A DNA stretch of 64,000 nucleotides from Marivirga sp. (GCF_024636815.1 NZ_JAGXGF010000020.1:1-64000); one strand, 5' to 3'. Shown: positions 18,527-26,499, counted from the stretch's first letter. The notes: generated from the letters alone by a model not told the origin. Numbers and translations are program-made.

Positions 18527-18912
18527 ATAATCGAAACAGGTTTTTTGTTTTCATCCACTGCTACCATTATGAAACGGCCTGAGATAGATTTTTCTCTATG
18601 ATCCGAATACATTTCTTCCGTAAAAACATCCACTCTGACTTCAAGGCTTGTTTTACCTACTTTTTCTATTTGACCAACTAATTCTACTATGGTTCCAGCT
18701 GGAATTGCTTTGTTAAAATCAATTTTATCACTGCTAACTGTTACCATTTTTTGTCTGGAATAGCGAGTGGCTGTAATAAAAGCCACCTCATCCATCCATT
18801 GAAGGGCAGTCCCTCCAAATAACGTATCATAATGATTAGTCGTATTTGGAAAAACTGCCTTGGTTACTTTAGTTATGGCATGATTGATTTTTTGTTCTTT
18901 TGATTCAATCAT
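18523..18912 (-). CDS. Acyl-CoA thioesterase, hotdog fold (YciA/BFIT-like)
   Basis: 129 aa. The hotdog helix motif HYDTLFGGTALQWMDEVAFITATRYS contains the catalytic Asp of this class, followed by VTVSSDKIDFNKAIPAGTIVELVGQI. It hydrolyses acyl-CoA thioesters in the cytoplasm; chain-length preference cannot be read. Its start overlaps the stop of the BtuG-like gene by 4 nt and its stop overlaps the start of the DUF5522 gene by 4 nt, so all three are translationally coupled. Confidence 0.88.
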   Translation of the reverse strand: MIESKEQKINHAITKVTKAVFPNTTNHYDTLFGGTALQWMDEVAFITATRYSRQKMVTVSSDKIDFNKAIPAGTIVELVGQIEKVGKTSLEVRVDVFTEEMYSDHREKSISGRFIMVAVDENKKPVSII

Positions 18913-19952
18913 CTATCACGCTCGATGTTAAAAGTAAATTGAGTAGGGATAATACCGGCTGTAAAAGAATCTAACAATTTTCCATCATTACTGTACCTCT
19001 GTACCAGACCTTCACTTGAATAATCTACTGCATCTCCTAAGTAAAAGTCACCCGAAACAGGATCAATACCAAATGCATAGGGTGTTTGCATGTCAACCGA
19101 GATATTGGTGTTAGTCACATTGTAATCAGTTGTATTTAATAAAAATATCTCACCATTTGAATAAAAGAATATGTTCATTTCAAAGATGTCGATATCACCA
19201 AGTATTTCATTATCATGATCAATTTGGTTTTCAATACCTGTTAATGAAGTGTTGAGCTGGACTAAACTTCCACTAGTGCAAACAATCCAAATCTTTCCAT
19301 TATCATCTTCGATAATTTCTTGAGGCCCTTTGGGCACAGATATAGTTTGTTCTATTTCTAAATTATCAATATTTATAATTGACAATTCGCTGATACTTCC
19401 ATCAAAACTAGCATGTCCTACAATAAGCTTATTGTTTTTAATAATAAGATGCTCAGGATATTCTTGGGTTTCTATTCTACCGATAAGTTGATTTGTTTCT
19501 AATTCAACAACGAGTATTTCACTAGAGGTTAAAGCAAAATTCTCATTATAGGGTCCCCAATTTGATATAAATGCCAAATCATCTGATATAGCTATGTCCC
19601 TAGGCTTGTCTAATTCAGGAAACTTTATCAATGTTTCGTAATCTAAATTAGCATCCATTATTTTTATATCGTTGCTACCATTCAGAACGCTGTATATTTT
19701 GGAATCATAAAGTGATGCATTTTGCTGTACATCTCCCAAACTCATATTACTCTGTCTTCGGAAAGCAATGGGCGTGTATTCATTTATTTCTGGATCATAA
19801 TTTCCTATAGTAGCATTATTGTTTCCAAACGACCCCTCGTTGTAGATGTAAACTCCTGAGGTTTTCAGTTTAATTTCTTCCTTTTCTTCACAGGCTGAAA
19901 GTAAAAATAAAAGGGCAATTACTTTAAAAAAGTTAGTGTAATTTTTTTTCAT
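18909..19952 (-). CDS. BtuG-like surface beta-propeller lipoprotein (YncE/DUF5074 type)
   Basis: 347 aa with a lipoprotein signal (lipobox LFLLSACE). The body consists of repeated beta-propeller blades (for example VYIYNEGSFGNNNATIGNYDPEINEY, ILVVELETNQLIGRIETQEYPEHLII, GPQEIIEDDNGKIWIVCTSG). Known: BtuG of Bacteroides is a surface propeller lipoprotein encoded next to btuB that captures cobalamin with very high affinity and passes it to BtuB. Here the gene lies 2 bp after btuB and under the same cobalamin riboswitch, so the same role is strongly suggested. Direct similarity to BtuG was not computed. Confidence 0.8.
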   Translation of the reverse strand: MKKNYTNFFKVIALLFLLSACEEKEEIKLKTSGVYIYNEGSFGNNNATIGNYDPEINEYTPIAFRRQSNMSLGDVQQNASLYDSKIYSVLNGSNDIKIMDANLDYETLIKFPELDKPRDIAISDDLAFISNWGPYNENFALTSSEILVVELETNQLIGRIETQEYPEHLIIKNNKLIVGHASFDGSISELSIINIDNLEIEQTISVPKGPQEIIEDDNGKIWIVCTSGSLVQLNTSLTGIENQIDHDNEILGDIDIFEMNIFFYSNGEIFLLNTTDYNVTNTNISVDMQTPYAFGIDPVSGDFYLGDAVDYSSEGLVQRYSNDGKLLDSFTAGIIPTQFTFNIERDR

Positions 19953-19954
19953 GT

Positions 19955-21841
19955 TTAATTAATTTTAAAGGTTTTATTTATACTGATTTGAAAATTTCTC
20001 CCCGGCATAGCATATCCGGAATACAACTGATATTCTTTATTTAATATATTTTTTACTTGAGCTGAGGTCGTCCAAATTTTATTACTCCATTTCAACCCTA
20101 TGTCTGATAATAGAAAGGATTCTAATGCATAGATGTCTGAATTGCTGTTAGTAGTATAAACTTTTCCTGTCCATTGCTGAAAAACGTCCAATGAAAATTC
20201 CCTCCAATGGAAAGAAGATGAGGCATTTGCTTTGTGTAAAGGAGTGTAAATTAATTGCTTACCAATTTCATTTTGATTGCTTTCGCTTTCAAGTACAGTC
20301 GATTTTGTGTAACTGTATTGACCATTAACCTCAAATTTCAATTCTGAAGCTATAGGAAACCTAACATTTGCACTGGTTTCAATTCCCCCAGCCAAAACCT
20401 CTTTAATATTTCTAGGTCTCCATTGATTATTTTCATCAGGTACCCATTGAATCCAATTGTCTACTTGATTATGATAGGCTGTTATGGAAAAATTCGATTT
20501 TAAATCATTCCAATGATGTAGAGATGATACAGTAACTTCTTTGTTCCAAGAGGTTTCAGAATTAAGCTCAGGCCTTCCAGCTTCGTTCCAAAATCTATCG
20601 TTTAATGTGGGTAATCTAAAATTGTAAGAGGTATTTAACTTCAGGTTTAACTGATGGTTTTTAGTATTATATAGTTGAGTAGATATGCCTACATAAGGTG
20701 AAATTGGGATATTTACTTGTGGAACAAATTGCTGTCTTAAATGAACTGCATAGTCTGTTTTTTTCCAGATTTTCCCTTTAAATAGAGCACCCAAGCTATA
20801 GCGTTCTTCAGTGGCGCCACCACCCTCATAATTTTGATTCTTTGCATCTATGTAATTATATCTTGCCGAAAATTTCATTTGATGCCTAGTGGAGAAATTG
20901 TATTTGTAATCAGCAAAACTCTCCCATCTGTCTACTTTATAATAAGAGACAGCGCGATTAAGTTGATATTCCATTTCGTCCATGAAATAACCAGTGCCAA
21001 CATTCAAACTACTTTTTACTCCTGTTTTTTTATAATTGAGATGAGTTCTTATATTTTGATCTTTTTGTTCATTTACATCTCGAGTTGAACCTATAGGAGG
21101 TTGTATTTCTCTGAAATTGTCATTGAACCAAATTGCCAGTTTTATTTTTTCAGATTCATTGATTTTATATCCGATGCTTTGGTTTATCCCCCATTTTTCA
21201 AATCTTGCATTATCTTGTTTTTCACCAGTTTGTAAAATCTCAAAATTATTTTCGGCTTTTCCCCAATACAATCGAGTATCATAAGCCCATTTTCCGTTAC
21301 TGCCATTTGCATTTAGGTTACTATTTAAAAGTCCAAAGCTTCCTATTTGCTGACCAAGTGATAATTTATTGCCTGATTTAAAATGAAGTGGATTTTCCAG
21401 CAATACTGCACCCCCAAAAGCGCCACTGCCTCCCATGCTACTTCCACTTCCCGGAATGATAGATATTTCAGAAATGGCTTGAGAAGGCAATAGCGAAAAG
21501 TCTGTTTGCCCTAAGGTGAAACTGTTGATATTGAAATTATCCCAAAGCACTGCGGTTTGACTGGCATTGGTTCCACGGAAAGAAATGGTAGTCAGCATTC
21601 CATTTCCATATTCTTTGAAATAGATACTGCTGTTTTGTTTTAAAATCTCACTGATATTATCCCCATTATAAAAGTCAAGGGTTTTTGCTTTAGGCAATAT
21701 TATATTGTTGCCAGGCAGAAACTGTTTTTCAAAATTGCCTTGCACAGAAACTTCCTCTAACACAGGAATACTATCCTGATGATTTTGTGCCCATAGTTCA
21801 TTAGTGAACCATAGCAATAAAAATACTACACCTAATCGCAT
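19955..21841 (-). CDS. btuB: TonB-dependent vitamin B12 receptor
   Basis: 628 aa with a signal peptide ending at LWAQ. The plug domain (about 25-160) includes DNISEILKQNSSIYFKEYGNGMLTTISFRGTNASQTAVLWDNFNIN and SEISIIPGSGSSMGGSGAFGGAV. The rest is a 22-strand barrel ending in a terminal strand with GRNFQISINKTFKIN. Assignment to cobalamin rather than iron uptake rests on the cobalamin riboswitch in its leader and on the BtuG-like gene directly downstream. No N-terminal carboxypeptidase-like domain is present, as usual for BtuB. It transports B12 across the outer membrane with TonB energy. Confidence 0.9.
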   Translation of the reverse strand: MRLGVVFLLLWFTNELWAQNHQDSIPVLEEVSVQGNFEKQFLPGNNIILPKAKTLDFYNGDNISEILKQNSSIYFKEYGNGMLTTISFRGTNASQTAVLWDNFNINSFTLGQTDFSLLPSQAISEISIIPGSGSSMGGSGAFGGAVLLENPLHFKSGNKLSLGQQIGSFGLLNSNLNANGSNGKWAYDTRLYWGKAENNFEILQTGEKQDNARFEKWGINQSIGYKINESEKIKLAIWFNDNFREIQPPIGSTRDVNEQKDQNIRTHLNYKKTGVKSSLNVGTGYFMDEMEYQLNRAVSYYKVDRWESFADYKYNFSTRHQMKFSARYNYIDAKNQNYEGGGATEERYSLGALFKGKIWKKTDYAVHLRQQFVPQVNIPISPYVGISTQLYNTKNHQLNLKLNTSYNFRLPTLNDRFWNEAGRPELNSETSWNKEVTVSSLHHWNDLKSNFSITAYHNQVDNWIQWVPDENNQWRPRNIKEVLAGGIETSANVRFPIASELKFEVNGQYSYTKSTVLESESNQNEIGKQLIYTPLHKANASSSFHWREFSLDVFQQWTGKVYTTNSNSDIYALESFLLSDIGLKWSNKIWTTSAQVKNILNKEYQLYSGYAMPGRNFQISINKTFKIN

Positions 21842-21943
21842 AAATTGAGTTTAATGCGACCACGGTAAAAATCAGATGTAAAAAAGTTAGCTTATAGCTT
21901 TCGTACATTCCTGACCTTTCACCCGAAAGTCGAAAATATTTAT

Positions 21944-22153
21944 GAGCTATGGCAGGTCTCCTGACTCGTCCTATGAAGTAGCGGCCTTCCCGTCAACCTA
22001 AAGGCTAACAGTGGCAAGGGTGTTGCACTTCAATTAAAAGTGGACTTACAGTTGCGGGGACAGTTTCGGAATATTAGTTTTAAAAATTAAAACCAAGCAC
22101 CGAATTCCCTTTTAATCCTGAAGGAATGAAATCCAACAGGAACCATAATTCTC
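21944..22153 (-). ncRNA. Cobalamin riboswitch
   Basis: Read on the minus strand, the leader contains the invariant blocks of the AdoCbl riboswitch in order: AAAAGGGAATTCGGTGC, CTGTCCCCGCAACTGTAAG, TTGCCACTGTTAGCC, GACGGGAAGGCCGC and GACGAGTCAGGAGACCTGCC. GAG and ATGG near 22150 can pair with CCAT and CTC near 21946 to close P1. The aptamer ends about 100 nt before the btuB ATG. A hairpin GACTTTCGGGTGAAAGGTC in that interval may belong to the expression platform. Binding of adenosylcobalamin would repress the btuB run. Confidence 0.95.
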
Positions 22154-22224
22154 TGCAAATGTAGGGGAATGAAAGATGAATTCAAATTTTTATTTTTAAC
22201 TTTAATAATTAAAATTCTTACGCT

Positions 22225-22869
22225 ATGAAAGTAGTTCCAATGTATCCTAATCCTTATAAGCTCAAAATCCATCTGGAGCACACAGATATTTATAGGGTTA
22301 TTATGGTGCCGAGAGATATTAATATGTTACAATTTCATCTGATTTGTCAAGAAGCGATGGGATGGATGATGGCCCATTTGTTTACATTCACTGACAAAAA
22401 AGGTTCTTCAGCTAAATTAAAAGCAGGCTTACCAATGGGTGATTTGCCGTTTTTATCAGGGCCGGAAGAAATAAAGGCTAATGAGGTTAAGTTATCTGAT
22501 TTTCATGAAGTCTCGAATGGTAAATACTTTTGGTATTGGTATGATTTCGGAGACGATTGGTGGCATAAAATCAGTTTTCAAAAACCATCTAAAAATGATT
22601 TGGAATTATTTAAGGGCGATCCTGTTTGTCTGCAAGGTGAAAAAGCTTGTCCCCCTGAAGATATTGGTGGAGTGGGAGGATACCAACATTTCCTGAAAAT
22701 TATTGATGAAGATATCCAGCCTGATAAGGATGAATTGATGGATTTTTATGGTTTTATGGATGGGGATGTATTTGACCCAGATTTTTTTGAAATTGATTTT
22801 ATTAACGAGGAGCTTTCACAAATTATGGAATGGGATGATTGGCATAAAACTGCTGATGACTTTACTTGA
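22225..22869 (+). CDS. pRiA4b ORF-3-family protein
   Basis: 214 aa. YKLKIHLEHTDIYRVIMVPRDINMLQFHLICQEAMGW and the later YDFGDDWWHKI and CPPEDIGGVGGYQHFL blocks are the signatures of the plasmid pRiA4b ORF-3 family. The family is small, cytoplasmic and widespread, often on mobile elements; its biochemical role is unknown. It is divergent from the B12 riboswitch, with about 70 bp between the riboswitch 5' end and this ATG. The C-terminus is unusually acidic and aromatic (DGDVFDPDFFEIDFINEE). Confidence 0.85.
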   Translation: MKVVPMYPNPYKLKIHLEHTDIYRVIMVPRDINMLQFHLICQEAMGWMMAHLFTFTDKKGSSAKLKAGLPMGDLPFLSGPEEIKANEVKLSDFHEVSNGKYFWYWYDFGDDWWHKISFQKPSKNDLELFKGDPVCLQGEKACPPEDIGGVGGYQHFLKIIDEDIQPDKDELMDFYGFMDGDVFDPDFFEIDFINEELSQIMEWDDWHKTADDFT

Positions 22870-22959
22870 TTGCAGTGAAATTAAACAAATAAAAATATTG
22901 ACCCTTATTAATCATGGTTATCATTAGCTTGGCACAGAATCTTCATTACCGATTTCTGT

Positions 22960-23046
22960 AGTAGGAGAAAATCCTACTAGCTTAAATTCAAATGACGTTA
23001 TTTAGAAGTTTTTCCTGCTTTCCTCGCTGCGATACCATGGTCATTT
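22960..23046. repeat. Pair of inverted repeats of unknown role
   Basis: AGTAGGA-gaaaa-TCCTACT is a perfect 7-bp stem with a 5-nt loop (22960-22978). Twelve bases on, AAATGAC (22990-22996) pairs with GTCATTT (23040-23046) around a 43-nt loop containing TTCCTGCTTTCCTCGCTGCGA. There is no U tract, so this is not a simple terminator. It lies downstream of the pRiA4b ORF-3 gene and just before the structured repeat. Confidence 0.55.
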
Positions 23047-23162
23047 AAAGAATAAATAATTTTAGTCTCGTAATTAAAAATTATCTAGAAACAAGGTAAT
23101 TTTGATTTATATAAGGGTAAAATAAGACCGAATTTATTTGATGAGTTAATTATTGGCTAATT

Positions 23163-23321
23163 CCCCCAATTTCGCCTTAAGCGAAAAAGTGGGCTGGAGG
23201 GTAAAATGGCGGGCCAGCGTTGGGAATTGTTGCTAGTAGCATCATTTTACCTAGATTTTTTGCCAGCCAATAGCTGGTCCGCCTCTGGCTGACATACTTT
23301 TTCATCATTGGAAAAAGTATG
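23163..23321. repeat. Three-hairpin intergenic repeat, copy 1
   Basis: Hairpin I is TTTCGC-cttaa-GCGAAA flanked by CCC/GGG. Hairpin II is GTAAAATG (23201-23208) with CATTTTAC (23243-23250) around a GC-rich loop starting GCGGGCCAGCG. Hairpin III is CATACTTTTTC-atcattg-GAAAAAGTATG (23293-23321), an 11-bp perfect stem. The second copy at 55.8 kb has the same order of stems and the same GCGGGCAGCG loop core, but different stem sequences that still pair. Copy 1 has about 30 extra bases between hairpins II and III (a CCAGC/GCTGG-rich stretch). Confidence 0.8.
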
Positions 23322-23548
23322 AATGATTAGGCTAGAATTAAAATGTAAAATTGGCAATTTAATGCTTAATTCTGCTCTCTGGGACACCATAAAACAATGA
23401 AAAGCTGCCCTTACACCAATAGAATGCACTAATGTATTTTTACCGAGGAAAACGGGTGAAGTTATTTGGAAGTTTTTCAGTTTGTCTTTTAACAAATAAT
23501 ACTTGAATCTTATTGATTAAATCGAATTCAGTCAAAGTTAGATATTAA

Positions 23549-24445
23549 CTACTTATACTTTTGATACCATTTAAATTTATCATTTAGAATATCATTTTTA
23601 TGCAGCCTTATGAAATCAAGGTATGCGCGAGAAACAGGTGAAATTCTTTTTCCTTTCAGCCAAATTAACCTCCATTTTGTTTTGACTGGTAAGTCCTCTG
23701 CTGCTAAAATATATAATTGCTTATTTATTAGTTCATTTTTTATACCAATCAAAGGCATAATAGAATTGCCTAATCCTGCGATAACAGCTTGTTTTACAGC
23801 CTCATTTGATGTTAATTCTAATCTCTTTCTAATCTTTGAATTGTGTGTTCCATAGTAATGTTCCATGGCGCTCCTTGTAGCCGAGCCTTCTTCCCTGTAG
23901 ATTAATGGCTTCATTTCATTTGATTTTGGTTCATTACTAACCAAATACAATTTATTATCAATTAATAATTCTTCTTCAACATCTAATAAGTCTGGAAGAA
24001 CACTTACTAGTGCGAAATCAATTTCATTATTTTTTAAGCTTTGTATTACCTTACTTTTATTAGTTACATCCAAAACCAAATCAATTCCAGGGTTTTTAGA
24101 CAAGAACTCTTCCAGGAAAAAAGGGATCACATATTTTCCTGTTGAGGCTGAAGAAATTTTTAATTTTCCAGTCATAATGCCATTATAGGCTTCTGTTTTA
24201 TAATTTATATTGTTTAATTCTTCTATTACTCTCTCAGCAATCAGTGCTACTTCACTTCCGAAATCAGTGATGTGTAATTTTCTTCCAACAATCTCATATA
24301 GGGGGATGTCGAATTGATCTTGAAAGTTTTTTAATTGAATAGAAACAGCAGGCTGTGACATGAAAAGCTCTTCAGAAGCTTTCGTGATGCTCAGTTTTTG
24401 TACCACTTTCAGAAATATCTGTAGCTGGTGTATAGTATAATTCAT
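23549..24445 (-). CDS. LysR-family transcriptional regulator
   Basis: 298 aa. The N-terminal winged HTH (MNYTIHQLQIFLKVVQKLSITKASEELFMSQPAVSIQLKNF) and the C-terminal substrate-binding domain with AVIAGLGNSIMPLIGI are typical of LysR regulators, close in pattern to CysB/CbbR-like members. LysR genes often control a divergent neighbour. The next gene is the divergent DinB-family gene 275 bp away, a weak candidate target. Inducer is unknown. Confidence 0.93.
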   Translation of the reverse strand: MNYTIHQLQIFLKVVQKLSITKASEELFMSQPAVSIQLKNFQDQFDIPLYEIVGRKLHITDFGSEVALIAERVIEELNNINYKTEAYNGIMTGKLKISSASTGKYVIPFFLEEFLSKNPGIDLVLDVTNKSKVIQSLKNNEIDFALVSVLPDLLDVEEELLIDNKLYLVSNEPKSNEMKPLIYREEGSATRSAMEHYYGTHNSKIRKRLELTSNEAVKQAVIAGLGNSIMPLIGIKNELINKQLYILAAEDLPVKTKWRLIWLKGKRISPVSRAYLDFIRLHKNDILNDKFKWYQKYK

Positions 24446-24484
24446 AAGAACAATTTATTACGTTTAGTTTAGGTGGTTAATTAA

Positions 24485-24515
24485 AGCCTCATTATTAATT
24501 TAATGGGGCTTTTTT
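24485..24515 (+). terminator. Terminator-like hairpin in the LysR-DinB interval
   Basis: AGCCTCATT pairs with AATGGGGCT (one G-T wobble) over 8 nt and is followed by TTTTTT on the plus strand. No plus-strand gene precedes it, so it either ends an unseen short plus-strand transcript or is a leader structure upstream of LysR. The rest of the 275-bp interval shows nothing clear. Confidence 0.4.
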
Positions 24516-24720
24516 AGTGAATAGCTGTAAATTCTCTAGCTTTAAGTTTTTGCTCTTGTATTTAAAATTCTAATTGAAATTGCACAACTGATAATATTTA
24601 TCAGGCTATAATTCCAAATAATCTTTCATAAATTACTTTTAATTAATGGCAGACCTTAAATTTCCTGCTTTTTAAGGCGATAATTTAGGGAGACTTTTAC
24701 TACGATAAAAAAAATCCAAT

Positions 24721-25239
24721 ATGACAAGAATTTGTATACTAATTAGTTTTTTTTTAATCAATACGATAGAGGGAAAAACACAAGGTTATTTTCAAGAGGA
24801 ATTTCCAAAGGTTTGGGAGCGAAGCACTAACTACACTAAAGCCATTGTGAAAGCAATGCCAGAAAAGCTTTATGATTTTAAAGCCTATGAAGATGGTATG
24901 AGTTTTAAGGAGCAGCAATTGCATATTGTTGACAACATCAGTTTTCTAACTAATTATATCACAGGAGACTTTAAGAGCTTTTATAAGAAGGACAAGCTAG
25001 ATGAACTGAACAAACAGCAAGTTTTGGAGATTTTGGATTCAGCTTTTAATTATGTATCAGTTTTAATTGAAAATACTGAAACTAGCGCACTTTCAGAAGA
25101 GATAATTTTTAAGGATGCTGAAATGTCAAAACAGAATATTTTCTACTTGATCAGAAGTCATATAATTCATCATATGGGGCAATCAGTTTTCTATTTACGC
25201 ATGAATAATATAAAGGCACCTACATATGTGGGATGGTAA
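24721..25239 (+). CDS. DinB-family protein with signal peptide
   Basis: 172 aa. The segment after a probable signal peptide (ending near GKTQG) fits a DinB/DUF664 four-helix bundle: TKAIVKAMPEKLYDFKAY, QLHIVDNISFLTNYI and the C-terminal SHIIHHMGQSVFYLRMNNIKAP. The His residues in QLHI and IIHHMGQ are the usual metal ligands. DinB-fold proteins include thiol-dependent metalloenzymes such as bacillithiol transferases, but the substrate here is unknown. Export to the periplasm is common for Bacteroidota members. Confidence 0.82.
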   Translation: MTRICILISFFLINTIEGKTQGYFQEEFPKVWERSTNYTKAIVKAMPEKLYDFKAYEDGMSFKEQQLHIVDNISFLTNYITGDFKSFYKKDKLDELNKQQVLEILDSAFNYVSVLIENTETSALSEEIIFKDAEMSKQNIFYLIRSHIIHHMGQSVFYLRMNNIKAPTYVGW

Positions 25240-25385
25240 TGGGTGTCTGACACATATTCTTCTATTAAGGTGCTTAAGTCAATTAATTGATTAGTACTTA
25301 AAATTCACAAAGCATTTTTAATAATAGGTGTAAATCAAGTGATGATCATACATTCACTGCGTAAATAAAGTTGTTATTTTTTTTT

Positions 25386-25425
25386 ATTTAAGAATTTGCT
25401 TAAATAATAAACTTAATTAGTTTTG
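25386..25425 (+). promoter_or_regulatory. Promoter and operator of the ArsR-led metal operon
   Basis: ATTTAAG-aatttg-CTTAAAT (25386-25405) is a 7-6-7 inverted repeat typical of ArsR/SmtB operators. TTTG within it (25395-25398) and TAGTTTTG (25418-25425) are separated by 19 bp and match the Bacteroidota -33 and -7 boxes exactly. The operator therefore covers the -33 element, as expected for a metal-relieved repressor. The start codon of the ArsR gene lies 31 bp downstream. Confidence 0.8.
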
Positions 25426-25456
25426 CATTCGTTATGAAACCACAAACAACGCACTC

Positions 25457-25834
25457 ATGGATAAAAATCAATCATGTATAAGAGTATTGGCTGATGAAGT
25501 ACAGATTCAGCAATGCAAAGAAGATTTGCAGGAAAATGAAGCGTCTTTTGGGAAGTTAAGTGGTATTCTGAATCTGGCTGGGAATGAGGTTCGTTTAAAA
25601 ATATTATACCTCTTAGAGCAAGAAGGACAATTATGTCCCTGTGACCTATCTGATATTTTAAATATGAGTATTCCTGCCATATCTCAGCATATCAGGAAAA
25701 TGAAAGATCGAGATATCATTACTGGAAAGAGAAGCGGGCAAACGATATTTTATTCTATAAACGAAGAACATTTAGGGCTTTTGAAGCCCTTGTTTCAGGA
25801 AGTTAAAGTAAATGAACAAAGTAAAACTATATGA
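25457..25834 (+). CDS. ArsR/SmtB-family soft-metal sensor
   Basis: 125 aa winged-helix repressor. LCPCDLSDILNMSIPAISQHIRKMKDRDII is the DNA-binding region, and Cys60 and Cys62 (CPC) lie at the start of the recognition segment. With Cys7 and Cys20 in the N-terminal extension, this reproduces the alpha3N cysteine site of CadC-type sensors for Cd, Pb, Hg or Bi. It is the first gene of a four-gene operon and overlaps merTP by 4 nt (ATGA). It probably represses its own promoter through the operator at 25386 and a second site at 26480. Confidence 0.9.
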   Translation: MDKNQSCIRVLADEVQIQQCKEDLQENEASFGKLSGILNLAGNEVRLKILYLLEQEGQLCPCDLSDILNMSIPAISQHIRKMKDRDIITGKRSGQTIFYSINEEHLGLLKPLFQEVKVNEQSKTI

Positions 25835-26463
25835 ATTCTCAGGAAAACTCAAATATTGAATCAGGTAATAACAATAAACTATTGGGTGCAGGATTGGTAT
25901 CAGCAATTGCAGCATCGTTATGCTGTATTACTCCAGTTTTAGCCTTGGTCTCGGGTGCATCCGGCATTGCCTCTACCTTTTCTTGGTTGGATCCATTAAG
26001 GCCTTATCTGATTGGAGTGACTATATTGGTTTTAGCATTTGCCTGGTACCAAAAACTAAAGTCCAGAACGGAGGAGGAAATAGCTTGCGCTTGCGATGTG
26101 GACGAAAAACCTAATTTTTGGCAAAGCAAAAAGTTTCTTGGACTCGTTACTGTTTTTGCAGTGGTGATGATGGCTTTTCCTTTGTATGCAGATATGTTCT
26201 ATTCATCTCAAGACCAAAAACAGACAATAGTGGTAGAAAGTGATAATTTGAATACTGCCACTTTCGAAATTAAAGGAATGACCTGTAGTGGTTGTGCTTC
26301 TCACATTGAAAATGACGTGAATAAATTGGATGGCATAGTGAAAGTAGACGCTAGCTATGAAGATGCTAATGCCACGGTGAAATATGACAATTCAAAAGTA
26401 ACTGTACAAGAAATTAAAGGTGTCATTAATGGCACTGGATATAAAGTAATTAGTCAGAGATAA
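25831..26463 (+). CDS. merTP: MerTP-type mercuric/heavy-metal transport fusion
   Basis: 210 aa. The N-terminal MerT-like part has membrane helices with the Cys pair ASLCCITPVLALVSG in helix 1 and a Cys pair in the loop (ACACD, near residue 88). The C-terminal part (about 145-210) is an HMA domain, MTCSGCASHIENDV, corresponding to MerP. In mer systems MerP binds Hg(II) outside the membrane and MerT moves it inward for reduction; the fused form is common in Bacteroidota. Metal identity (Hg versus another soft metal) is inferred from family only. Confidence 0.88.
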   Translation: MNSQENSNIESGNNNKLLGAGLVSAIAASLCCITPVLALVSGASGIASTFSWLDPLRPYLIGVTILVLAFAWYQKLKSRTEEEIACACDVDEKPNFWQSKKFLGLVTVFAVVMMAFPLYADMFYSSQDQKQTIVVESDNLNTATFEIKGMTCSGCASHIENDVNKLDGIVKVDASYEDANATVKYDNSKVTVQEIKGVINGTGYKVISQR

Positions 26464-26479
26464 TTTTTTTGACTTTTAT

Positions 26480-26499
26480 ATTTAAGAAATTGCTTAAAT
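26480..26499 (+). promoter_or_regulatory. Second ArsR-type operator inside the operon
   Basis: ATTTAAG-aaattg-CTTAAAT is identical in both arms to the operator at 25386 and differs by one base in the 6-bp centre. It ends 10 bp before the ATG of the oxidoreductase gene. No clear -7 box follows, so it may act as a roadblock or modulate an internal promoter. Confidence 0.7.

Larger units (their letters stand above)
22870..23548. other. 679-bp non-coding interval with hairpins and repeat element
   Basis: I find no convincing gene here. The interval holds a 7-bp stem hairpin (22960-22978), a long-loop inverted repeat AAATGAC/GTCATTT (22990-23046), and copy 1 of the three-hairpin repeat described separately (23163-23321). 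The 82-codon ORF on the minus strand (23247-23495) runs through the repeat and has no recognisable family. Confidence 0.7.

Noticed and set aside
23247-23495. 82-codon minus-strand ORF in the intergenic interval
   Set aside because: It runs through the three-hairpin repeat (its 3' end is the hairpin III and spacer sequence), has no recognisable family and no promoter, so it is most likely a chance frame.
25279-25290. Perfect palindrome TCAATTAATTGA upstream of the ArsR operon
   Set aside because: It is AT-only, more than 100 bp from the promoter, and not repeated near another gene of the operon; probably chance in AT-rich DNA.
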